Below, in pieces: positions 10,678 to 22,137 of a stretch of 64,000 nucleotides of DNA. The notes beneath the pieces are model-generated. The model saw nothing but the letters and a program-made list of their open reading frames with translations. It was not told the origin of the DNA and ran no database searches. Position numbers and translations under genes: made by a program. The DNA is from Mesodorylaimus sp. YZB2_4 (taxonomy: Eukaryota > Nematoda > Enoplea > Dorylaimida > Dorylaimidae): NCBI GenBank assembly GCA_030248295.1, contig JASANH010000952.1:1-64000 (forward strand), given 5' to 3'. Positions within the stretch are counted from its first letter, which is position 1. Every line of letters begins with the position of its first letter.

Positions 10678-10975
10678 CCTGACGTCATTCCTGACCTCTA
10701 CACTCCTATTGAGCTCTTAATACTTAATGTGGGGACGAATGGTCTGGGGACGAAATGTGAGAGGACGAACTTTCCGTATCCGTCAAAAAGTGGGCGGAAT
10801 CGCACAAATTTTTAAAACCTACTCTAGAGAACCCTCCAGCACAGCGAGATGACACTTTCTCATTGATTTCTACATGTTCAGTACGCTACATGCGGTGCAC
10901 CGACAGAACGATGGTAATTATATGCAGTGACATTGGTCCCACTGGTATCACATGGTGCGGCACACTGACAAGCTG

Positions 10976-12618
10976 TCACGGCCCATAAGCGAAATGATAG
11001 CAGTCAGGGACGCCGCTGGCGAGATTCTCTGTGTCGTTGTGATGCCACGAAAACAAATGGCAGTCTTGGGAAGTAGTCGGATACCAATTGAAACTGCGAC
11101 ACCACACGAACAAAGCGCAATGGCTAGCGCAATCTGTGGCTGATTGTACATTCGAGATTGATTCGATTACTGTCTCGTTCATGCATTTGTTTGGGATGAA
11201 ATCGAAGTCCTGGATCTCATCTAAGGATGAAGGCTTTTTTAAAACTGTTTTGGAAATCTGTTCAGGATTTTATAATGTATTTATTGAAATTGTTTTTGAC
11301 AAGAGAAAACTTTAGGCAATCTTGAATTTGCGAGTACTTTAGGCTGAACACTTACTGGTTGAGTGACAAATTACAGCAAGGGATGCCGAGCATGGATGAT
11401 CGGAGCACTTTCCTTGGTAGAGGTTAAAACATCTCGCCCCAGACGCTGCCCCATCAGTGCACTCCTTATCACTTTGACGAATTCTAAAATATGTGTTTCG
11501 GCCAGTCAGCCTCGGGTGGGCGACACCGTCACCTCGATACCATCGGGTGTAGTTCAGATCCAACATGTTGGCCAGGGTGTTATCAGGCGAGTCACGTCTC
11601 ACTGCCATCCACAAGCCTGAACGATTTACTGTATTCTATAAAACAAATGTGTGTCTTGTAGACTGAAAAAGTAAAAAAATGAAAGTCGCGGGACTTTAAA
11701 AACATTCAGTATGTCATCAGTGGAACTCAAACCTCGGTCTCTGGACTTTTAGTCAGACCCATTCCTTGTATGGGATTTCTTCGTGTTCATAAATACATGG
11801 AACTGATTAGTCAAATTGGTGCCCATGAGAAAACCCGCACCCTTGCCTTTTCCAAGTACAAAGGCCAGTGTGAAGAACTGTATTTAATAGACAGGCTCAC
11901 TGGAGCCTCAACAAAGGACGTCAAGGTTTCCCTGGAGGAGGCGGGGGGGGGGAGGTTGGTGAGCGGAAAGTGGACGGAAGTACAGCTATGCTGTGCTTAC
12001 TGTAGTAGATGAGGGGGGTACTGTCGCCGATCCAAATGCTGGATCAGCTAGGTAGGCAACTAAGACTTTCCCACTCACTGAACGGATCCACCGATCGCTT
12101 CAGCTGATTGGTCGAATATTTGCTACGTATATAAAACGTCCATTTTCACACCAGGGGGCACGGCCAAGTTGAATAGGATGAGAAGTGGGTGGGGGAGGGG
12201 AGGGGGTAAACCCGCCTTTTTTGGATTAATTTGAAAAGCAGGAAATGTCTTTCACCTGGTAAAGTGTGTCCACTGTTTTTAACTCGCTGCTTGTATGAAT
12301 TTGGGCCAACTCTCCACCGGCACGATGACAAATGTTGAATGCTGCCGCCCAATTGGAAGTGGTATAGTATGTGCCCACGACTCTGGTAGTGTTTGGCAGA
12401 GCGGGTATGAAAAAGCAGCGCCCACCATTTGTCATTCCACGATACGTTGTCGTGCACGTGTTGACGAAGTCTTCAGTGCTCGAGTAACATGTCTGGCCTA
12501 AAACAAGCTGGTGAATATGGCTCTGCCATTCAATGTATAGACATATATTACCGAGAGCCAATGCGAGCTGCAGTCCGAAAATGAAAACCCTGCACACCAG
12601 TGTCTCACGGCCTGCCAT
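10976..12618 (-). CDS. Secreted C-type lectin + PAN/apple domain protein (copy D)
   Basis: Exons on the minus strand are 12618-12552, 12497-12256, 11635-11356 and 11220-10976, giving 277 aa. The protein matches copy A except for at least one substitution near the end of exon 3 (CHST against CHTT). A synonymous change is visible in GGA CGC against GGG CGC. All splice sites are kept. Role as for copy A: signal peptide, lectin-like fold, PAN domain. With copy A it forms a divergent pair whose 3' ends face the spacer. An upstream in-frame ATG at 12633 is the alternative start. Confidence 0.8.
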
Positions 12619-12761
12619 TAGAGACCATGCCATACCATTATATATCTAAGGCGCAGCTCAGAAGTGCCATCAGGTTAGACATCTTGTTTGGGCATATTAT
12701 ATACTTTTGAGGATAGCATGCCTGCCAAGTACCTCGTATTAACAAAAGTGCGTTCGATCGG

Positions 12762-13606
12762 GCCACCGAATATCTAGGTCTCCCTGGAGAAGAACTCATC
12801 ATATCGATACCTGACACGAAATAAAACACGCCAGGAAAGGCAATTATTCACTGCTGGTTACCATTAAACAGAGTTCTATGCACGTGCCAATGAGGAACTT
12901 GACATACCTCTGTCAAATGAGATCTGGCTGGTGGCCGTATTGTAGAATACAAAGCCCTGAACCTAGGCCCTAATCGTAAGTTTCGACGCACGTGCCCGTC
13001 GAAATGTGTTGTTGCGCCTTCGCCGATTTCGGTCGGGTATGAAATGACCAAGGAACCCAGGGGTGCCCAGCAATAGAAGCTAGTACGCACCAGGGTCCCG
13101 CATGAAACAAGGGCCACCGCTCCTGTACATGATAAAAGTAAGTAATCTTTTCTGTCGCTGACCCGCGCGCTCCCTGCTCACTGTACTTTTGTCCATAAAC
13201 AAAGTCCCGTATTAAAAAAAACAAACATGCTAAATCAAGGGGAATAGCAATGATTTAATCAGTGATCATAGGGCACCCATTAACCCTCTTTCCTGCTCCT
13301 CGCTCCTCTTCAGCCAGCCCGAGCAGTCGGTTTTCTCTTCTCGCTCTGCGCTTCCGCAGCGCATTATCGCACCACATACGATTGCTAGTATTTTCTTCAG
13401 GCTACATTGTGACCTTAGATTTGTAACAGGCGCTTTCATAAGTTCATAGGACCACACAGAGCAGCCATCAGCATCGACAGCAATTCACCACCGCAATTAG
13501 TCTAAAGCAGGGTAGATGAGACATAAAGCACACTATTCATCTTCAAATCTGTCCTACCAACATCGTCATATTAGCTCGTAACTCCAAACACTAGTAACAA
13601 TTCAAA
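12762..13606. other. Intergenic, nothing recognised
   Basis: It lies between the right duplication arm and the 3' end of the mitochondrial RNA polymerase gene. Open frames on the minus strand (to 84 aa) show no family motif and no splice-supported extension. Confidence 0.4.
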
Positions 13607-16600
13607 TCAACTAAAGAAATAAACTGAATCGTTCACTGATTTTAAATCAAAAGCCCCTAGCTGCGGCAATGATTCGAAATGATTTTTTATCATGATTAAA
13701 TCGTTCATTCGTTTCCGTTTTTCTTTCTTGCACTTAATCTTCTCCAATCTCCTCATTTCTGGTTCGATATAATGTCGGACGAAGAATCGACTCAGATCAT
13801 TCAATAGCGACTGCGAATGCAAGGCCACGAATTGTTGACGACACACTCGATTCATATCCTCGATTGTACATGGATGCGTCCAAAACGAATCATGCACAGC
13901 TGCGTAGGTGATTCCTTGACGTTGACAATGCAAAGCCGTCAGCATCATGTGAGTACTATCCAGTGAATGGATATAATTCGGTGGAAATGCATTCTTCTGC
14001 TTGTATGTATTCGGCTTCTCCAAATAATCCATCGTAAATGGCCTAAAAACCAGAAATAATAAACTCTAAAACCTACAGTATGAGGAGCCATCCATAAAGG
14101 ACGTTCAGACTGCCTGCATGGGTAGGGGTGGGACAAAATTGGAACCGAGCGACGACAATGACTAAGCTTCTAAGAGAGCAGTGGCACAAGTACTCAAAAA
14201 TAAGAGAAACAACGACAAAATAATGTCACACTCATACCTCACACAGCATCCAAAACCAGGTGTGTAGCCCCAGTGACACCCTCCAAGTTTGAAGAATGGC
14301 CAACTTTGTAATCTTAAAATTTTGAAAAAAGGGTATGACCTCGCCCCCCTCGGGGAGCCAAAAATTAGTGACCCCACTATGGGAAAGCCAAGGAAATCCT
14401 GACCCCCCCCCCCCCCAAATGAACCACAAGTTAGTAAGCCTTAACGCTACCCTGACCTTGGCGCGACCCTATACCAGTCACATTCTCGAAGTAAAGAAGA
14501 ATTAGCGAACAGAAAATGCTCTGTAGCTTTAAGCAGAGTTAGCTCCCCGACAGCAAAATATTTGAGTTTGCCGCTCATACTGATGGTCAGGTGCAAGAAC
14601 ATTATGACAATCAGGAGGGAAGCTTGGCTGAGCGCAGTGAGAGGTTTACGCGACGCAGCGCGGCATGTCAATGTGCACTATTCAAGGAGGTATGACGACA
14701 AAGACCATAAAGTACATTTTGACATTACATTACATTACCTTAAAAGATTACATTTTGAGGCTTTAAATCATGAAAAGTCGGGCGATAATTTTAAGTTCTG
14801 TCAAGAAAACCTGGAGAAGTCCGGGGAAAGGGGAATCTTTGACCCCAAATCAGGAAAAACTGTTAAAGGTTGCAGTTTGAGGTTTAAAACTGAGAAAATT
14901 TTACTTTTTGCCAGGAGACCTTGGAAAAATCAGTTTTAGCGCCATGTGTGAACCTTGTTACGGTAAGAAGTTTATAACGCACTGGATGCAAAAAAGCTTT
15001 TTCTTTTTGCTTCTTGGAGTCCCCCCTTGGTTCTTGGAATACTAAAGGGAGTATCACGGGTCATCATATAGCTCTGTTAATAGCTACATAAAAAAAAATT
15101 GTTTGGGCTAAAAGGTATTTTAATACAACTACTTTCTCTAGAATTAAGATGAATCTTCATGATAGCAGTTCTAAACTGATTAATAAAATAATTAGCCTGC
15201 TTATCCCTCCAATCAGAGAGACTAGTAGCCTATAGGTTACAGTGAGTATAATTATAATAATTTAATAAAAAAGGAAAAAGACGGGCATAGAACTATGCCC
15301 TGTGCCACAAAGTTCATAACATGAGCCTGCCGCTAACCCGGGGTTGTAAGTGTCAAAAGATACTGCGTTTAATCGCCCGGGAGTAGAGTCTAATTTTAGC
15401 CCTAAGGAAGGAACTCCTAAAGAGTGAAGTACATCTGTTCTTGTGACTAAAATATCCTAGCCAGGGGCTAGGTTTTGGATGCTGCCTTGAAGGCATGTAA
15501 ATGCCTTCTCACAAGCACCTTTCTAGCGTTCTAGTGGAAATATTTGTCTTCAAAGCATTCAAGAATAAAACTACAGTGTCTTTAGATGAATGGCTACAAA
15601 GCAGATGAACTTTCGTGAGTGGACCCAGCAAGGTAGTGTTAATCCACCAGATCGAACATGCATACTGTATGGCAGGTCTGACCGATTGGACAACTATCGG
15701 CCGATAGCCGATAATGCGATTATCGACCGATACTCCCGATAATTAAAACTGTCAACAGTTTTTGCGGGAAATTCAAATTTTGCTTGAACTTTGCTCTTCA
15801 TCTGTTAAATCATCCGCAAAAGTTTCTCCAGCTTACCCTTCTGGAACACTCACTTCCTCTCCCCTTCCCCTTGTTCACACATCTCCACAACATTCAATCC
15901 TGACCATTTTTTATCGGGATCGGGTTCGGGAGGGGCGATCCCGAACGAGCGCTACTGGTCGGTCACTTGATGCTTCTGCTTTACAACTAATGCTTACATT
16001 CAGGCTGGGGGAACCCCTTTTAGTGCGGACATCTTTTATGGATGACTCCAAGAAACTAGCAGGAAATGTTCATAATTTTACTTACCTCACTGAAGCATTC
16101 GACAATCGATCCTCTAATGCACTCGACTTCCAAGTTGAGACTGGCTTGAAATATGGTTGCGCCACAGGAAATCCCAGCGGTGTAACCCATTCCACCGTTC
16201 GACCAAGCACTCCCGAAATCAGACCCGACGATTCCACGAACCAATTTTGAATTTGACGAGCCGTCACGAAGATTTCGCCAATGGATTCAAAAAGACGTTG
16301 AACCAAATATGATGAGGCTTGGAAAACGTACTCGCGCGGGAACTCATCGATGTCTTTCAACTGCCGTCCAACTTGAGCACGTCCTCCATATCGAGTCACG
16401 CCATACACGGTTGTCATCACTGTTTGCTTGATAACTTTCCGACGAACGAATCCTTCCAGGATCTTCGCTATTTCTAAATCAGCTTCAGCATCCTTTGCAC
16501 GTTTCTCTTCGATAAGTGCAGCCACAGCGCTGTAAACATCTTGAGGCTGTGAAGCTGGTTCAAGGTTCACCTGCGAGAAAGTAAAAGACACGTCAATACT

Positions 16601-19600
16601 GCTTCTCCTTTCATAAAAAAGTTATTTTCAAGTTTTTGTAAAATTGTTCACCTTCATGTATTAAAAACGCCATCCCGGGGCATACTCAATATCAGTATTG
16701 ATAAAGGAAGCACCTGTCGAGGAAACTAGGAGAAGCTGTTTCCCAGAGAATTTACTATCCTCATAATCGGTGCCACGTTTAAAAATCGGATCGAGATCAG
16801 AGGGCATGCCATGAGATAAAATTTTAAAGATTTCGAAACTCAAAATTTTGGCGGGAAATCCAAATATTATGTACCATGCAACATTTGAAATCTTCCATTT
16901 TCAAAGCGGTTCAGACATTTTAGACTGAAGCCAAAAAATCCTGCAAGGTATTGGCTTACGCTTGGGTTTACGCGCGGAAGACGTAAACGACATGAAGATG
17001 AAACATTAGAGTACCATTTAAACGACGGAGAACTAACCTGCCATGCCAGTGCCGATTCTAGAAATCTTCAAGTCAAAGTAAAGAATTACAGTAGCCTACA
17101 AACATGGGGAATTTTTCTGCCCGTTTTTAAAGTTGAATTTTCGCTGGAGGAACTAATTTCCAGCTGTTTTTAAAAATATGCGATAATTTACTCATGGTTT
17201 CTCAATTCATAATCTAGGAGGATGAAGCAAATTGCAAGGTTTGGGTCTTGACCATGCATAGGGGACTCTGGACACCTTATTATCTGGCCAAGACCCAGGG
17301 AAGCTGAGTGCGCGGCCGAGTTGGTTTCCATGCCCAGTGCCCACTTATTCGCAGCCAGCATATTATTCTCTGTCTAATAGAACCGCTCACCCTCGAGTAC
17401 TCTTTGATGGCGGCACAACAAAAAAAGGAACAGGAAAGAGGTGATACATGCACATTTTCCCGCCATTTTTAAATTACTTTACAATTCATGTTCATATTCA
17501 TGTTTTACCTCATCACCAAACGCTTATGCATACTCGAGGGTGAAGGGACACATTACACACGAAATGATTTACCGGCCCGCGAGTCGAGCACTCACCCGTA
17601 AATGAGCATGCAGGAACTATAATCCGCTGTAATGGCACCCGCTAGCGACCATTCATTTGTTTCTTAAATCAACCATCAACGGGTCATCGGGGTCTTTTTA
17701 AATGAGACCCTAGGGGTAGCGGTAAAATATGCACAGGGCATCGACAAGAAGTATGGGTAGGGTAGGGGGCAAACCCCCTGTTAGGCCAGCCAGGACACTG
17801 AACCCTTCCTCGCAACCCCCTCCCCTCCTCAGGTCCAGCAGGAAGAAAGCAAAAGCGATCAAATTGTACCTGGGCTGGGCCGAGACCTGACCTGACTGAC
17901 CAAGCCCTGGCCTCCAAGCACAGACCAATTGCCCAGTCATCCTATAGTGCTGTATGCAAACAGTCATACAACTCACTCACTCGACTCGACCCAAACCTGA
18001 CCTGGCCTGACCTATCTCGCACGCGATAAGATCAGGCGATCTGATCTGATCTTTACCCTCCCCTCCCCCCAAACCCAGCCGACCTTGCCCATACTTGATC
18101 GACAACTGTTTAGCAGACCAATACTGGGGCCCTGATTATGCCCAAACGTGGTACCTCAGAGGAAAGAACTCTCAGCAGAGAAAATGGAAAGGCCAATTGC
18201 TTTGTTTAGAAGGAGGAGAAGAGTATGAGCCAAAAAAGAGATAGAGAGACCTACTGACAAACTGACCACACCTACCTGCTCGGCTCCTTTCTGATCTCTT
18301 CCCAAGGCAGCATAATGTTGCAATCCATTGCACGATCCGTCCTGATGCACGGGCATATAGCACACGTACTCCTCCGGATTCTCCATTCTCATTGCCTTCT
18401 CGATTTCCATACAAACAGCCAACGTTTGCCACGGCTCCTCCGATTTCGTCCACCATCGTCGACCATTCAATGGATTTCTAGCCGAATCGAAAATATCTTC
18501 AATAATTTCATCCGCATAAACGCCTCTTTCCTCGACTGATGCACGTTTTTTCAAGCCCGTCAAATTTATACAATGAATTTTCAACCATTTCAGTCCATTC
18601 TTTCCCAACGGTCGACCTTTGGCGAATCTCATCATTCCACGACAAATATCGTCGCCCATATGATTCAAATAGGGCGGCACCGGGTACGTTCGACCTCGGA
18701 AATCGACGTTGTGCGGAAACCATAAGATCTTACCTCGAAAATAATTGGCCAAACTAAATCGATAATGCGCCGTACACCACAAAGAATACATTTCGGCTTG
18801 CGCTTTCCTCATTTCCTGCCGTTTTTTCATTAAATCCGCCTTTTCTTCTTGACTCAATCCATTCTTGGGAATCGATGGAATTGTTGGCAATTTGCCCAAG
18901 GATATTGGAATATCCAATTTCATATCGCCATCGCCTCGAAATACTTGCAGCATAACATCGAGTACGGGATCATTGATCATCCAAGGTGTTGATCCGAGGA
19001 CATTTAAGGAATCCATTACCGACACGATATCTCCCGATTTGGCGACAATTCGATTCGATCTTTTCAACGATTTTGCTCCATTTGGTTCCAAACGAATTAA
19101 ATCGATCGGTTTGATCAATAATTGACCTTGATCGTGAAGATGCCAAGGAATAGGTGGGCAAATCATTGGCATTTCGGACGCATCGAATCGAACTTCTCTT
19201 TGCGTTATTTTCTTTTTCAATGCGTTCAATGTTCCATGCGCTCGAATCTCTGAATAATTTTTTAAATTATACGATGACAAAGCTTTAAAAAATGCATCGA
19301 CCATTTTCGTTTCACCAATTATCATTTTTTTGGATCGATAAATTCGTATGGTATCGCTCAACGAAGCTGGTACTTTAATCGAATCGATGATAATTTCGTA
19401 AAAAAATTCACCCAATTCATATAATAACCAATCATTTTCGCATGTCAAAGAGTTCGAACTAAGCGTTGGATTTAATGGATGTAATTCAGTAGCGCATTTT
19501 TTCCAAAATTCACGATGATTTAAATGATTAAATTTTGGCCAATTTAGAAAATATTCCAAATAATGTTCATAAGTATCGGAAATTTTTGAAATAATTCCAT

Positions 19601-21080
19601 AACGTTCAGCTAAATCGATTTTTATTCTAGCCATTAATTTTTGACCTAATCGACTGCAAAGAATTTTTAAAGACAAGCCATGACAATCGGATAATTCGGA
19701 AAGACGATAAGTTTCGTCGAACATAATATCCACGTAATCGTTCGGTTTAAGCAAGCATAAAAATGGTGCAATATTGATTCGACCATAAACGAGACGATTT
19801 TCCAAATTATTCATTTGACGTTGTTTACGTTCTTCGAATTTTTCTAACAATTCACTACGCCAAAAATCTTGTAATTGATTAAATATTTGATCATAAATTG
19901 TTAATTTTGCATTCGCATTTGTGAAAGCGCTCGGAACAACGAGCAAACCATTTTTTTCTCGTTCTTGTTGAACCGCAAAATCTTGAAGAATTTGATTTTT
20001 GTTGTCGAAAACATCAGAATATGGGCCATCGTCAATCGTTGCGGCGAATTTCATCGAAACGGGATCGCGATCATTCGAAGAAATCGATGTCAATGGGAGG
20101 CCGCCGTAAGGTTCGTTCAATGATTTCAATAATGCTTGTCGATATCTCGATGATGGAGACGGCGAATTCGAAAAATCATTTCTGACATTGACCGCATTCA
20201 ATAAAGATATTAAAATTTCGCGATCATCTTCGGTTAATCGAGGATCTGATAAAAAATTTCTTGTACAAATCACAGTTCCCGTTAATTCGTCGAGAACTTT
20301 ATCGATTTCTTCTTGTTCTGACAATTCATTAGTTCCATTTTGACGAGTCAAAAATGTATTATCTAATTTTCGAAGAAGATAAAAAGCGGCTAAAGTTCCT
20401 TCATTTGCATCGATTTTCTGAGATTTCATTGATCGATATAAATTTAAACATCGTTGACGGACGTTTATATTTCGAAAATCACCAGCAGCGTGAATCCAAC
20501 CGAACATAACCGTATTAAATAATTCTGGATCTTCTACAGAAATCGACGCTTTTGCTCGACCGTTTGTTACAGAATTGCTATATTGTCGCAAAGTCGTATG
20601 AGCAGCTTCCAAAAATGTGCGTCGTACATTTTTCGATTCTTGACGTTGTAAAGCGACAAAAACGCAAGCTTGTAAATAAGTATGTAAACGTGATCGAAAT
20701 TGTTGACGCAAAGCAGTTATTTTAAATTTTTCTTTTTCAATAAACGATGAAGTTGACGGCGAATCGATAAATAATTTCGATTCTTCTTCTTGTTCAATCT
20801 CTTCACGTTCTTTTATCGATGCCATCATCGCATTAGCCGCTAATCGTCGAGTTCCCGATTTTAATTGTTGAAATTGACGTAAAGTTGAACAAAGCTCGAG
20901 TTGAACCCGAAGTAAATCGTTGTTCGTCGTCGGACCGGATGTCAATTTTCGTGAGGAGAAATGACGAAGAAATGAAGATGGATGAATTGTTCTAAATGCA
21001 CGCGGACCAGAAACGGAAAACAATTCACCGCGATGCAAATAAACTGCTGCACGAAATAAACGATTACTTGTCATCGTCAA
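13607..21080 (-). CDS. POLRMT: Mitochondrial DNA-directed RNA polymerase
   Basis: Three minus-strand exons are inferred: 21080-18276, 16570-16086 and 14042-13607, giving 1241 aa, the usual length for animal POLRMT. It transcribes mtDNA and belongs to the T7-like single-subunit polymerases. Catalytic residues are present: Asp914 in HQDGSCNGLQHYAALGRD, Lys983 and Tyr991 in VIKQTVMTTVYGVTRYGG (spaced as in the human enzyme) and Asp1148 in VHDSFWTHP. It ends in SVYFFS like the human protein. The N-terminus (MTMTSNRLFRAAVYLHRG) is basic and Ser-rich, as expected of a mitochondrial presequence. Splices are CAG|GTAGGT to CGCAG|GTG (phase 0) and GTGAG|GTAAGT to TTTTAG|GCC (phase 2). The first exon is AT-rich at third positions. 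Confidence 0.93.
14043..16085 (-). other. POLRMT intron 2 (about 2.0 kb)
   Basis: Apart from the mitochondrial insertion at about 15136-15455, it holds a poly-C run (14402-14417) and an ATCGGCCGATA-type palindromic patch at 15690-15745. No other gene is seen. Confidence 0.8.
15136..15455 (-). pseudogene. Nuclear copy of mitochondrial DNA: cox2 3' end and nad4L
   Basis: On the minus strand, 15455-15262 reads LVTRTDVLHSLGVPSLGL, then LDSTPGRLNAVSF, then CYELCGTGHSSMPV, and reaches TAA soon after. This is the C-terminal domain of cytochrome oxidase subunit 2, including the CuA ligands (CxxxC, H, M). The next codons, ATT ATT ATA, open a hydrophobic frame with LIILLISLELLSWSFILIL, which resembles NADH dehydrogenase subunit 4L. 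TGA stands where Trp is expected and AGA where Ser is expected, as in invertebrate mitochondrial codes. Upstream of 15455 the cox2 similarity stops at an in-frame TAG. It cannot be expressed as a nuclear gene. Confidence 0.8.
16571..18275 (-). other. POLRMT intron 1 (about 1.7 kb)
   Basis: It contains a 5'-truncated family-1 SINE (17484-17614) and, near its 5' end (17690-18070), a GC-rich stretch with many ACCTGACC words. No second gene is seen. Confidence 0.75.
17484..17614 (-). mobile_element. tRNA-derived SINE, family 1, 5'-truncated copy
   Basis: The minus strand reads GAGTGCTCGACTCGCGGGCC (box B region), then GGTAAATCATTTCG, CCTCGAGT, GCATAAGCGTTTGGTGATG and a tail of AACATGAATATGAACATG. 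The box A end is missing, as expected for truncated reverse transcription. Confidence 0.75.
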
Positions 21081-22137
21081 GACTAAATATATCGATTTTT
21101 GAGAAATCGATAATTAATTTACCCTGAAACAAAAATGATTTTGTAAGTCTTCTCCAAAAGCAAAACTTCAGAAACTATTTTTCGGTCTCAGGATTCTCAA
21201 ACGGCACCTATGTATCGCGCATATGCGGACCCAGAAACTGGAATTTTAGATTTATAAGTTTAAAATTTTCGCAAACCACTAAGTCTCTTTGCCACGAGAC
21301 CATTGGAAAAACGAGACCTGCTAGGGATGCAAAGTAAAGGTGGGTGAGCAAAACTTGTCTAGATAGATTCAAAATACAAAATTGGAAAATTTTTCAAAAA
21401 ATGCGGACAAGGAAGTTTCTGGGTTTTCCAGGCCGGGCATCGCACACTGGCACGGCTAACAGAAGTTGTGTATGAGTACACCAGGTGGGTGGGGTGAACT
21501 TCGGCAGTACGGACTACTGCATGTACGCGAACCGCGTTCCATCTCTGCGAAGTTTCCATTTCTTGATTTTTTTGTGGTAAACCACTCTTACGTAATCTCT
21601 AATTCCTAACTATAACCACTGTTCTACAATACAGCCAGTACGGTATACATCCCTTCGTCATGTGGCACTCCATGTGGATTCGTAGTTACTCTTTTAGCCA
21701 TTAAATTCCACATAAAATTGCAATAAAAAGCACATACGCGGGATTTTTTCACTTTTAGTCGTGTAGTTGATTGCATTCATTTATTACGATTTCTCAAGAC
21801 TAAACCATCTGATCACTAAATTTAAAATCCCGTCAGCTAGTAAAAGCCTCGATCGCAAATCAAAGCTTCCATTCAGATTTTACCGCTACAGTTACAGCAT
21901 ATGCTCACTTTGAATTACCAGAGACAAAGGGCCATCTGACACTAGTTGTACTGTATGCTATGTAGTTCTGCTTTTTCGACAACCTCTCGGGTCATTCTCT
22001 ATCGAGTCTTAAGCCAAATATATGGCACCTACTAGTAAAAGTGGGAAATCAAAGGCGGCCATAACGGCAAAGCTACGATGCTCCTTTCCAATAGTGTTTG
22101 GAAGGGTCGGACTCGGGGGAATTCAGTGAAGTGGGAC
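21081..22137. other. Intergenic upstream of POLRMT
   Basis: No convincing frame. The first 100 bp should hold the POLRMT promoter and 5' leader; no clear TATA box is visible. An AT-rich stretch runs from about 21590 to 22030. Confidence 0.4.

Larger units (their letters stand above)
9436..10785. mobile_element. MULE-like element remnant with TTCGTCCCC terminal repeats
   Basis: The left end (9436-9550) has at least six TTCGTCCCC-type motifs. The right end (about 10735-10785) carries the inverted counterpart (GGGGACGAATGGTCTGGGG, then GACGAAATGTGAGAGGACG). Between them lies a transposase remnant on the minus strand (9890-10101) and a 576-bp MITE. The element is a deleted, non-autonomous derivative. 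Confidence 0.6.
10027..12761 (-). repeat. Right arm of large inverted duplication
   Basis: This is the reverse-complement partner of about 285-2443. Positions map by x + y = 13051 for the lectin exons 3-4 and 13046 for exons 1-2, the shift coming from a homopolymer near 11945. The arm is longer only because of the 576-bp MITE. Confidence 0.9.

Noticed and set aside
15762..16250. 162-aa plus-strand ORF
   Set aside because: About a third of it is antisense to POLRMT exon 2, whose minus-strand reading has clear homology; the rest is low-information sequence.
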